A stretch of DNA of 64,000 nt from Rhodohalobacter mucosus (lineage in GTDB: Bacteria > Bacteroidota > Rhodothermia > Balneolales > Balneolaceae), in assembly GCF_003150675.1 (NCBI RefSeq), contig NZ_QGGB01000002.1, positions 186,001 through 250,000 on the forward strand, given 5' to 3'. Position numbers and translations under genes: made by a program. The notes under the pieces were generated by a model, which saw only the letters and a list, made by a program, of their open reading frames with translations, made no database searches and was not told where the DNA came from. This document shows positions 1 to 8,987 of this stretch, piece after piece (position 1 is the stretch's first letter; each line of letters begins with the position of its first letter).

Positions 1-141
1 AAAAAAATTGGTCCTTTGAACCCTTATGGAATGAAGTATTAACCCTTTCAAAATTCTTCTTGATGGATTTGAAACCTTCTCATCTCATAGGAACTAAACA
101 AGCGGTCAATATTATATCCACTAATTGATGACAGGTTGACA

Positions 142-3100
142 CTATTTGATGATCGTAAATTTTTCCGTCGACACCGTATTTCCGGCCCGCAACCGGACAA
201 AATAGATCCCGGACGATAATCCGGATGCAGTAAACGGGATGGTATAGCTGCCTCTGTTTTGCCGGGCATCAACAAGCACCAGAAGCCGTTTTCCTGCCAT
301 ATCGAATATTTCAATCAGCACATCGGAATTTTCCGCCAACTGATATTGAATGTTTGCCGTAGGATTGAATGGATTCGGATACACCGACTCAATCATTGTT
401 TTTGCGAGATCGGTTTGAACTGTTTGAAAGCTCCAAACTTCGCTCCATGCTCCCTCACCGGCATCATTCCGCGCCCGCACCCGCCAATAGTAGGTGGTTG
501 AATTATCGAGTGATCCGGTGCTAAACTCTGTAGCAGACAAACCAGCCTGCTCTTCTGATAAAGTTGCAAATCCGGCATCCGTCGATACCTGAACCCTGTA
601 ATCAGCAGCCTGCGCTACCGGCAGCCAGCTCAACAACGCATCCACGGACACATCCAAAGCACCATTTAACGGGCTCACCAGACTCACTGCGCCAGGCGGT
701 GAAATCGGCTCCGGTACCGTTCTGAAACTCCATACTTCCGACCAATCCAGATTCCCTGCACCATTTCTTGCCAAAACCCGCCAATAGTATGTGGTTTCGT
801 AATTGAGCATCCCCGGACTGTACTCCGTATCTGTGAGGGCTGCTTCATCACTGACCAATGTCATAAATTCTGCATCCTCCGCCACCTGCACCCTGTAGCT
901 TGTGGCTCCCGCCAGTTCACTCCATCTCAGTATGACATTCACACTTACACCGACTGAACCATCAGACGGCGAAACCAGACTCACCGCTCCCGCACTCACC
1001 GTGCTCGTATAGGGACTGCCGGAGATGCCGGTCGTGTTCAGCGTAATCGTAATCTGATCGTCGCCGGTGGCAGTCGGCGTATAGCTGGCCGAGTAGCTGC
1101 CTCCGCCGTCATCGCTGAACGCACTTACCGCCGCACCCGCATTGGGTCCGCCGCTCACCGAAGCCGCCAGGTTTGCAGCCTCACCGGTCACTGCGTTTCC
1201 AAAGGCGTCTGAAACGTTCACCGTAAGGGTTGTCGGCGCTCCCGCCGTGCCGTCCGGCACCGTTGCCGTGGTCGAGGCCGGATCGGCTGCTGCCGGGGTC
1301 ACCGCAAATTCCCCCGAGACCACATCGCTCAGCCCCGCAGAGCTGAACGTCAGCCTATACCCGCTGCCCGCCGTCTCGATCAGCAGATTGGAAAAAGCTG
1401 CCGCTCCGCTGCCATCTGTGGTCACCGAGGTCGTACTGGCCGCCGTAAAGACCGCACCGGTCAGAGCCACATTCACCGTCACCCCGCTCACCGGGTTGGT
1501 GCCGTCGGTCACCGTCACCGCCGGAGCCGGACTGATGGCCTCTCCCGCTGTCGCTGCCGCCGGCTGCTCAACAATGGTCAGCCGCGTCACCGGGCCCGCC
1601 TGGAACTCAACCACCGGGCTGTCATCCAGTACAACCCCGTCGGCCGTGATGATTACCGTGACCGGCTCAGCTGCCGTGTTGGTCACGCTGACTGTATAAG
1701 TACCCGGCGTGCCGGTTTCGGCTACCGTGCCCGCTGCTGCTGAACTCACTCCCAGGTCAACGGTAAAGTCTGTATTCGTCAGCCCCGTAATTGCATTGCC
1801 GCTGGCGTCCTGCAGTACGATGGTCACCGTGGAGGCGTCCGACCCGTCAGCAGTATGCGGCGAAGTGGCCGTCACCGAAGAGACCGATGCGCTCACCGCG
1901 CCCGGGTTCACATCAAAGGCATTGGAGGTGCCGGCTATCGCCCCGTTGGTCGCCGTGATCGTCTGGCCGGTTCCCGCCTGCGTTACGCTCACGTCCAGGG
2001 TAACCGTACCGCCGGAAAAGGCTGCCGTTGCCGGGCTGACCGTGCCGGCCGTGGTGGTCAGCTCCGCGGTCTGCGCAAAGGAATCGTCTATATTGCCAAA
2101 GGCATCTAAGGCTGTCATTGTGACGGAGAACGGCGTGCCGGCGGTTTGGGGCGAGGCGATGGTCGAAATCTCAATGGACGATGCCGCGGCCGCCTGCACC
2201 GTAAACGGTTCCGATGTCACATCGGCCGCATCCGCGTCAAAAGTCAGCGTGTAGTCGCCGGCCGCCTCGATAATCAGATCCGTAAATTCTGCAACGCCTG
2301 AGGCATTCGTTGCAACTGTGAGGGTTCCGCCATCGAGGATGTAGCCCCCGCTCTCGCTCACCGTTACGTTCACCCCGCTCACCGGGTTGCCGCCGGAGTC
2401 CGTCACCTGTACCGAAGGTGGGCCGGAGATCGTCTCTCCCGCGGTGGTGGCGCCCGGCTGGGTGTTCACCTGAAGGGCTGCCGCCGCTCCACTTTCGGCT
2501 ATGGCTGTAAAGGAGATCGTTGTCGCATTCCAAACCGCGTCCACATCGTAGGTCCCGGCTGCATTGCCCAGGGTAAGCGTGCTGGCTGCGCGTCCGGCCG
2601 CATCGGTTGTCGTTGACAAAGTACTCAGCGACTGTCCTGTGGCGCCGGCCGGGGTTGATTGAATGGAAAAGTCAACCGCCTCGCCTGATACCGGGTTACC
2701 AAAAGCATCCTGCACCTCCACCACGAACGCCTCAGCCAGGGCGGTGCTGATCGGGCCGGTTTGTCCGTTGCCGGAGATTTCGTTGAGGGTTGAGGCCGCT
2801 GCCGCGCTCACATCAAACGGGTCGGAATCCACGTTGACCACGCCCGCCGCATCCGCGTCAAAAGTCAGCCTGTAGCCCGTCCCGGCCGTCTCGGTGACAA
2901 GGTTCGCAAAGGAGGCCACGCCGTTCACATCGGTTACCGCCGAGGTCGTGCTTCCGGCCATCAGTGAAGCCCCGGTCAGGCTGGCCGTCACCGTCACCCC
3001 GCTCACCGGGTTGGTCCCGTCGGTCACCGTTACCGCAGGGGCCGGGCTGATGGCCGCTCCCGCCGTGCTCCCCGTCGGTTGTTGGGTGACGCTCATGGCA

Positions 3101-6100
3101 GAAGCTGCACCCGTTTGGAAGATTATTTCAGGAGTATCATCAAGAACCACGCCATTTGCCGTAATGGTCACTGAAACAGACTCAGCGGTGGTATTGGTTA
3201 CATCAACCGTATAGGTGCCGCTTGTTCCGATTTCAGACACAGTTCCCGGCGATGCTGCGGTAAGTCCCAAATCAACGGTAAAATCAGTATTGATAAATCC
3301 GGAAATGGGGTTGCCATTGGCGTCCTGTACATCAATTGTAACGGTCGAAGCATCCGTACCGTCTGCGGTGTGCGGGGAGGTGGCCGTCACTGATGAGACC
3401 GATGCGCTCACCGCACCGGGATTCACATCAAAGGTATTGGAGGTGCCTGCTACCGCCCCGTCTGCCGCCGTAATCGTCTGGCCGGTACCTGCTCCGCTCA
3501 CATCCACGCCCAGACTCGCCACACCCGCTGTAAACGTTGCCGACGCCGGCGTGATGGTTCCCGCCGTGGTGGTCAGCGTGGCCGTTCCGTTGTAACCATT
3601 CGCTGTGTTGCCCTCGCTATCCAGGGCCGTAATCGTGATCACAAAATTCGCGCCGGCCGTTTGCGGGGATGTTATTGTATCAAAAGAGAAGGATGCTGCC
3701 GCTCCCGCACTTACCGTGCTCGTGTAAGGGCTGCCCGAGATACCGGTTGTATTCAGCGTAATCGTAATCTCATCGTCCCCGGCAGCTGTCGGCGTGTAGC
3801 TTGCCGAATAGCTGCCCCCGCCGTCATCGCTGAACGCGCTCACCGCCTCTCCCGCATTGGGTCCGCCGCTCACCGAAGCCGCCAGATTCGCTGCCTCACC
3901 GGTCACTGCGTTTCCAAAGGCATCCGCAACGTTCACCGTGATGGTTGTTAGCGCTCCCGCCGTGCCGGCCGGTACCGTAGCAGTGGTCGACGCCGGATCA
4001 GCTGCTGCCGGGTTCACATCAAACGATCCGGATACCACATCACTCAGCCCCGAAGAGCTGAAGGTCAGCGTATACCCGCTGCCCGCCGTCTCGATCAGCA
4101 GATTGGAGAAAACTGCCGCTCCGCTGCCATCCGTTGTCACTGAGGTCGTGCTGCCGGCCGCAAACGCCGCACCGGTCAGAGCCACATCCACCGTCACCCC
4201 GCTCACCGGATTGGTGCCGTCGGTCACCGTTACCGCCGGAGCCGGGCTGATGGCCGCTCCCGCTGTCGTTACCGTAGGCTGCTCAACAATGGTCAGCCGC
4301 GTCACCGGGCCCGCCTGGAACTCAACCACCGGGCTGTCATCCAGCACTAGCCCATCGGCTGTGATGGTTACCGTCACCGACTCGGCCACCGTATTGGTAA
4401 CGCCCACCGTATAGGTCCCCGGCGTGCCGGTTTCGGCTACCGTGCCTGCTAAGGCAGAGCTCCCACCCAGGCCCACCGCAAAGTCCGCATCCGTCAGCCC
4501 CCCAATCGCATTGCCATTGGCATCCGCCAGCACAATGCTCACCGTCGCCGCATCCGACCCGTCAGCCGTATGAGGCGAGGTCGCCGTCACCGATGAACCC
4601 GATGCGCTCACCGCACCCGGATTCACATCAAAGGTGTTCGAGGTACCGGAGATCGCCCCGTCGGTCGCGGTAATCGTCTGGCCGCTGCCGGCCTGCGTTA
4701 CGCTTACATCCAGTGTAACCGTGCCGCCGGCAAAGGCTGCCGTTGCCGGGCTGACCGTGCCGGCCGGGGTGGTCAGGTCCGCGGTCTCAGCAAAGGAATC
4801 GTCCACGTTGCCAAATGCATCCACGGCCGTAAGCGTGACGGAGAACGGCGTGCCGGCCGTCTGAGGCGAGGCGATGCTCGAAATTCCAATGGATGATGCC
4901 GCGGCCGCCTGCACGGTAAACGGTCCCGATGTGACATCGGCCACACCCGCCGCATCCGCGCTAAACAGCAGCGTGTAGTCCCCGGCCGCCTCAATAAACA
5001 GATCCGAAAATTCCGCCACACCCGAGGCATTCGTTGCAACCGTGAGGGTTCCACCATCCAGGGTGTAGCCGCCGCTTTCGCTCACCGATACGTTTACCCC
5101 GCTCACCGAGTTGCCGCCCGCGTCAAGAACCGTAACGGCCGGAGGGCCTGCAATAGCCTGCCCAGCTGTGCTGAGTCCGGCCTGGGTCGTTACACTCATC
5201 GCTGACGGATCACCGGTGGTTGCCGTGGCGGTAAACTGAATCGTAGTCAGTCCGGCCGAGGAAGCGTCCACGATATAGTCGCCCACCTTATCGCCCAGCG
5301 TGAGCGATACCGAGGCTAACCCGTCAACGCCGGTTACAGCGGAGGCGCTGCTCAGAGACTGGCCCGCGGAGCCGGCCGGAACCGAGGTAGTGGCAAAATC
5401 AACCGTAATGCCAGATACCGGATTGCCAAAGGCGTCGGTCACTTCTACCGTGAGATCCTGAGCCAGGGTCTGGTTGATCCGGGCCGACTGCGTATTTCCG
5501 GAAGCAATGGCAAGATCGGATGCCGCAGCAGCCGTGACATCAAACGCCGTGGAGGCGACAGTGGTAAGGCCGGTTGAAGAAAATTCCAGGGTGTAGGTTC
5601 CTGCCGTGTTGATCACCAGGTCGCTGAACGCGGCTACTCCGGACCCGTCACTTACGGCCGACAGCGTTCCCCCATCAAAAATGTATCCGCCCTGCTCGCT
5701 CACCGAGACCGTCACCCCGCTTACCGGGTTGCCGCCCGAATCCGTCACCAATACCGAGGGGGGGCCTGCAACTGTCTGTCCCGCGGTGGTTGTGCCGGGC
5801 TGGGTATTTACCTGAAGAGCAGTCGCGGCGCCGGTCTGCGCCGTGGCCGTAAACGATACGGTTGCCGCATTCCATGTCGCATCCGTCGTGTAGTCTCCGG
5901 CTGTATCGCCCAGCGTGAGCGTGCTGGCTGCGCGTCCGGCCGCATCCGTCGTGGCTGAAAGAGTATTCAGTGACTGCCCCGCTGCCCCGGCCGGTGTCGT
6001 CGCAATCGAAAAATCAACGGTCTCGCCCGCCACGGGGTTACCGAAGGCGTCCTGCACTTCTGTCACGAAGGCCTCCGCCAGGGTGGTGCTGATCGGGCCG

Positions 6101-7908
6101 GTTTGTCCGTTGCCGGAGATTTCGTTGAGGGTTGAGGCCGCTGCCGCGCTCACATCAAACGGGTCGGAATCCACGTTGGCCACGCCCGCCGCATCCGCCT
6201 CAAAGGTGAGCGTGTAGCCGGTGCCTGCCGTCTCGGTGACAAGGTTCGCAAAAGAGGCCACCCCGTCAACTCCCGTTATGGCTGTGGTCGTGCTTGCCCC
6301 CGTGAGGGAAGCCCCGTTCAGGCTGGCCGTCACCGTCACCCCGCTCACCGGGTTGGTCCCGTCGGTGACCGTTACCGCAGGAGCCGGGCTGATGGCAGCC
6401 CCCGCTGTCGCTGCCGTCGGCTGTTGGGTCACGCTCATGGCTGAGGCCGTACCTGAATTCAAGGTTGTGAACGCCCACGAGCTGCTCCAGGGGCCATCCC
6501 CAATCGCGTTCACAGCCATGACGCGCCAGTAATACACCGTTGCAGCATCCAGGCCCGTTACAGAAAAATCGGTTCCGGTCAGATTCGCCTCATCGACCAC
6601 CGGTAAAGAAAAACCCGTATCGGTCGCTACCTGTAGCCTGTAGCCTGTGGCCTGATCTACCGCTTCCCAGCTCAATACCGGGTCGGTACTCACATCCGTT
6701 GACCCGTCAGCCGGTGACAGGAGCGTCACCGCACCCGGCGGTTCAGAAGGCTCCGACCCGGTTTTAAATGCAAATCCGCCCGTCTGGTACAACCCGGCAC
6801 CCATTTGTGACCAGGCCGTATGCTCCGGATTTGTGGACCTCACTTTCCACCAGTATTCCGTATTGTAGTTCAGAACTCCGGAAGGAACCTGAAAAGCCTT
6901 TCCCGTCACAACTGTATCAATCAGCACGTCACTTAAAAAATTGAATTCTGTTCCAAGAACGAGTTCAAATTCAGTATCATCATTGTCAATGGTCCACTGC
7001 AGTTCAGGGGTTAAGCCGATATTTTCGGTACCCAGTGCAGGGCTGGTAATCACCGGCTTAATAACGGGGTCCAGTGCAATCCCCCACTCAGTACTCAGAT
7101 AGTGCTCAACCTGGCTGCGCTCCTCCTCGGTATGGCCGCCATCATAATGCAGTCTTTCCGCCATGGCAAACTCCCCTTCCGTGCTGCTGAAAGGCGGTCT
7201 TTCCCCGCTCGTATTACCCGCGCTCCCGAAACGGATACCGTCTCCGCCCGACATCCGAACGGAGTTTGGATTGTCGGATACCAGCACTCCGTTCACATAC
7301 ACCTGGGCTCCCTGATCCGATGCAGAAGAATTTCTGTACCGGATAGTGACGATGACCCATTCATTGTCCGGAACGGTCACGTAGGTGAAATTGGATCCGT
7401 TTCGCACCCACCAGCGTCCGTCCGAATAGGTGGTATAGAGAGGCTGCCGGGCGTAGGCTGAAACAGCGTCCCAAAAAAAACGCCAGGTTCCCTGGGCATG
7501 GGGCGCCTTGATTACCGCATAGTACATGTTCACATTTGCAGTGGGAAGCGGCGGATCGGGCGAAAAGCTCTCTCTTTCCAGCCTCATGCCGCTGTTCTCC
7601 AGCCATTTGGGTACCGGAAAGCCGTTCAGCGTTTCAAGGTCTATTCGCGGGCCGGTGAAATCAGGATCTTTATCAACGGGAACCGTTACGTGATAGCCGT
7701 TGCCGCCCTGATCCCTCCATTCTGTTACCCGATTGCCATCCGTAATCAGTCCCTCTTTTGCGGTGAAATGGTTGTGCAGATTCGTAACAGGAAATCCCGT
7801 GGTATCCGGGAAGGGAGAAAAAGATGAAAATAAGTTTTCACCAAAAACGCTCGCAGGCAGTGCTGCAAACGTGAGAATGAATATGAGCGATAATGTTACA
7901 TGTTTCAT
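142..7908 (-). CDS. Giant T9SS-sorted surface protein with lectin-like head and Ig-like repeats
   Basis: A 2588-residue secreted, probably cell-surface protein. Residues 1-23 form a signal peptide. About 35-270 resemble a LamG/concanavalin-like domain (WRDQGGNGYH near the start). About 285-480 hold two Fn3-like modules ending in WSFTT/FAFKT-like strands. About 490-2290 are a long run of bacterial Ig-like (Big_1/invasin-type) modules with recurring VTDGTNPVSGVTV and DAFGN motifs. Two more Fn3-like modules follow (about 2300-2495). The last 85 residues are a T9SS type A sorting domain (SVYPNPFNPTANIQY, then MAGKRL, SGIYFVRL and KFTIIK). The ATG start has a strong Shine-Dalgarno (AGGGGGAAGG). 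No catalytic motif is visible; adhesion or matrix binding is inferred. The gene stands alone, with no terminator visible in the 141 bases downstream. It is noticeably richer in GC than the AT-rich blocks near 18 kb, and it contains a large internal duplication. Confidence 0.9.
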   Translation of the reverse strand: MKHVTLSLIFILTFAALPASVFGENLFSSFSPFPDTTGFPVTNLHNHFTAKEGLITDGNRVTEWRDQGGNGYHVTVPVDKDPDFTGPRIDLETLNGFPVPKWLENSGMRLERESFSPDPPLPTANVNMYYAVIKAPHAQGTWRFFWDAVSAYARQPLYTTYSDGRWWVRNGSNFTYVTVPDNEWVIVTIRYRNSSASDQGAQVYVNGVLVSDNPNSVRMSGGDGIRFGSAGNTSGERPPFSSTEGEFAMAERLHYDGGHTEEERSQVEHYLSTEWGIALDPVIKPVITSPALGTENIGLTPELQWTIDNDDTEFELVLGTEFNFLSDVLIDTVVTGKAFQVPSGVLNYNTEYWWKVRSTNPEHTAWSQMGAGLYQTGGFAFKTGSEPSEPPGAVTLLSPADGSTDVSTDPVLSWEAVDQATGYRLQVATDTGFSLPVVDEANLTGTDFSVTGLDAATVYYWRVMAVNAIGDGPWSSSWAFTTLNSGTASAMSVTQQPTAATAGAAISPAPAVTVTDGTNPVSGVTVTASLNGASLTGASTTTAITGVDGVASFANLVTETAGTGYTLTFEADAAGVANVDSDPFDVSAAAASTLNEISGNGQTGPISTTLAEAFVTEVQDAFGNPVAGETVDFSIATTPAGAAGQSLNTLSATTDAAGRAASTLTLGDTAGDYTTDATWNAATVSFTATAQTGAATALQVNTQPGTTTAGQTVAGPPSVLVTDSGGNPVSGVTVSVSEQGGYIFDGGTLSAVSDGSGVAAFSDLVINTAGTYTLEFSSTGLTTVASTAFDVTAAAASDLAIASGNTQSARINQTLAQDLTVEVTDAFGNPVSGITVDFATTSVPAGSAGQSLSSASAVTGVDGLASVSLTLGDKVGDYIVDASSAGLTTIQFTATATTGDPSAMSVTTQAGLSTAGQAIAGPPAVTVLDAGGNSVSGVNVSVSESGGYTLDGGTLTVATNASGVAEFSDLFIEAAGDYTLLFSADAAGVADVTSGPFTVQAAAASSIGISSIASPQTAGTPFSVTLTAVDAFGNVDDSFAETADLTTPAGTVSPATAAFAGGTVTLDVSVTQAGSGQTITATDGAISGTSNTFDVNPGAVSASGSSVTATSPHTADGSDAATVSIVLADANGNAIGGLTDADFAVGLGGSSALAGTVAETGTPGTYTVGVTNTVAESVTVTITADGLVLDDSPVVEFQAGPVTRLTIVEQPTVTTAGAAISPAPAVTVTDGTNPVSGVTVDVALTGAAFAAGSTTSVTTDGSGAAVFSNLLIETAGSGYTLTFSSSGLSDVVSGSFDVNPAAADPASTTATVPAGTAGALTTITVNVADAFGNAVTGEAANLAASVSGGPNAGEAVSAFSDDGGGSYSASYTPTAAGDDEITITLNTTGISGSPYTSTVSAGAAASFSFDTITSPQTAGANFVITITALDSEGNTANGYNGTATLTTTAGTITPASATFTAGVASLGVDVSGAGTGQTITAADGAVAGTSNTFDVNPGAVSASVSSVTATSPHTADGTDASTVTIDVQDANGNPISGFINTDFTVDLGLTAASPGTVSEIGTSGTYTVDVTNTTAESVSVTITANGVVLDDTPEIIFQTGAASAMSVTQQPTGSTAGAAISPAPAVTVTDGTNPVSGVTVTASLTGASLMAGSTTSAVTDVNGVASFANLVTETAGTGYRLTFDADAAGVVNVDSDPFDVSAAAASTLNEISGNGQTGPISTALAEAFVVEVQDAFGNPVSGEAVDFSIQSTPAGATGQSLSTLSTTTDAAGRAASTLTLGNAAGTYDVDAVWNATTISFTAIAESGAAAALQVNTQPGATTAGETISGPPSVQVTDSGGNPVSGVNVTVSESGGYILDGGTLTVATNASGVAEFTDLIIEAAGDYTLTFDADAADVTSEPFTVQAAAASSIEISTIASPQTAGTPFSVTMTALDAFGNIDDSFAQTAELTTTAGTVSPATAAFSGGTVTLDVSVTQAGTGQTITATNGAIAGTSNAFDVNPGAVSASVSSVTATSPHTADGSDASTVTIVLQDASGNAITGLTNTDFTVDLGVSSAAAGTVAETGTPGTYTVSVTNTAAEPVTVIITADGVVLDDSPVVEFQAGPVTRLTIVEQPAAATAGEAISPAPAVTVTDGTNPVSGVTVNVALTGAVFTAASTTSVTTDGSGAAAFSNLLIETAGSGYRLTFSSAGLSDVVSGEFAVTPAAADPASTTATVPDGTAGAPTTLTVNVSDAFGNAVTGEAANLAASVSGGPNAGAAVSAFSDDGGGSYSASYTPTATGDDQITITLNTTGISGSPYTSTVSAGAVSLVSPSDGSVGVSVNVILRWSELAGATSYRVQVAEDAEFMTLVSDEAALTDTEYSPGMLNYETTYYWRVLARNGAGNLDWSEVWSFRTVPEPISPPGAVSLVSPLNGALDVSVDALLSWLPVAQAADYRVQVSTDAGFATLSEEQAGLSATEFSTGSLDNSTTYYWRVRARNDAGEGAWSEVWSFQTVQTDLAKTMIESVYPNPFNPTANIQYQLAENSDVLIEIFDMAGKRLLVLVDARQNRGSYTIPFTASGLSSGIYFVRLRAGNTVSTEKFTIIK
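1000..6450 (-). repeat. Internal mosaic of Ig-like repeat units with a duplicated superblock
   Basis: The coding repeats fall into recognisable unit types. Starting from 6450 and going down, one block reads (by first words) AMSVTQQP, STLNEISGNG, ALQVNTQPG, DLAIASGN, AMSVTTQAG, SIGISSIASP, SASGSSVTAT, LTIVEQP, ADPASTTATV, SFDTITSP, SASVSSVTAT. A second block from about 3100 repeats AMSVTQQP, STLNEISGNG, ALQVNTQPG, SIEISTIASP, SASVSSVTAT, LTIVEQP, ADPASTTATV but lacks the DLAIASGN and AMSVTTQAG pair. The offset between matching units is about 3.34 kb before the missing pair and about 2.71 kb after it. This is direct evidence of block duplication plus loss or gain of two units. Confidence 0.85.
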
Positions 7909-8200
7909 GCCTTCCCCCTAGTTTGTAAACAGGCACAAAAAGAAAAGGACCTTTACAATAAAAAAAATGAGACCAAATGGAAAATTAATTATTCATCTGA
8001 ATTCAGCTTAAACAGATCCCTTTATCGAAAATAACCATCCGATTTTAAAGGACGATTACCTCTGTATTATGTTTCAAGTGAAGAATGTTCCCAGAGAATC
8101 TGAATGAAAGGTAACGCACATTGGAAATGCCTAATTTTTTCTATCAAATGAAAACCTTATTTAAAGTAAATGTTTAGGTTCATTTCTTTATCAGCTTTCC
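7909..8200. promoter_or_regulatory. Divergent intergenic region
   Basis: This 292-base AT-rich spacer separates the giant minus-strand surface-protein gene from the plus-strand sulfotransferase gene, so promoters for both must lie here. Apart from the GGGGGAAGG ribosome-binding site just upstream of 7908, no convincing promoter box or operator was recognised. Confidence 0.35.
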
Positions 8201-8788
8201 ATGTCAGACACAATCAAGGTTTTCGGAATTGGATTGAATAAGACCGGGACAACTACGCTTGGGCGGTGCATGAAGATTCTCGGCTATAATCACAAAAGCT
8301 ATGATCTTGAGTTGTTGAAAAAACATTATGAGGGCCGCACAGATGAGGTGCTGAAGTACGCCGAAAAGTACGACGGCTTCGAAGACTGGCCCTGGCCGCT
8401 GTTGTACAAAGAACTGGATTCCCGGTTCCCGGGCAGTAAATTTATTCTCACCACCCGCATCACACCACAAAAATGGTACGGAAGCCTGGTGAAACACTCG
8501 GAGAGAACCGGGCCGACGGAAGCCAGGAAGCTGGTTTACGGATACACCGATCCGCATCATAAAAAGAATGAGCATATCCGATTTTACAATAAACACAACG
8601 CAGAGGTGCGAGCTTATTTTCACGGCCGCGATTCCGACTTTATAGAACTTTGCTGGGAACGGGGTGACGGCTGGGAAAAACTGTGCCGTTTTCTGGACAA
8701 GCAAAATCCCGATACCCTTTTTCCTCATGCCAACAAGAGTCCCGGCAGGTTATCTACAATCAAAAAAAAGATAGTGTCGTTTTTTTGA
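8201..8788 (+). CDS. Small sulfotransferase family protein
   Basis: A 195-residue protein resembling the Sulfotransfer_4 group. The N-terminal GIGLNKTGTTTLGRCM matches the phosphate-binding loop that holds the 5'-phosphosulfate of PAPS. A second conserved region, KFILTTRITPQKWYGSLV, occupies the place of the 3'-phosphate-binding strand-loop-helix. The family transfers sulfate from PAPS to hydroxyl groups of glycans or small molecules; the substrate here is unknown. The length fits the short members of the family. No signal peptide is seen, so it is cytoplasmic. It is the first gene of a plus-strand group with the sugar dehydrogenase and another sulfotransferase. The ATG has no obvious Shine-Dalgarno. 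Confidence 0.8.
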   Translation: MSDTIKVFGIGLNKTGTTTLGRCMKILGYNHKSYDLELLKKHYEGRTDEVLKYAEKYDGFEDWPWPLLYKELDSRFPGSKFILTTRITPQKWYGSLVKHSERTGPTEARKLVYGYTDPHHKKNEHIRFYNKHNAEVRAYFHGRDSDFIELCWERGDGWEKLCRFLDKQNPDTLFPHANKSPGRLSTIKKKIVSFF

Positions 8789-8987
8789 CTGCTACCCCGA
8801 TACGGATGAATGGAATGCCTGCAGCAGTTGCGGCCACGCCTTACATGAACTATCCGGGTGTCTCTATTTGATATTTTTAATTCCAACCGTCGGGTTTTTT
8901 TAAGAACTTATCTTATATACGGTGCGACCATCTTTTGACCGCCTGAATGGAAATGAATCTCATAAAAATATTCTCAGAGGGGTAACA

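Noticed and set aside
1142-3595. Long open frames on the plus strand opposite the giant surface protein
   Set aside because: They are mirror frames of GC-rich repetitive coding sequence, have Ala/Val/Pro-rich low-complexity products and no ribosome-binding sites.
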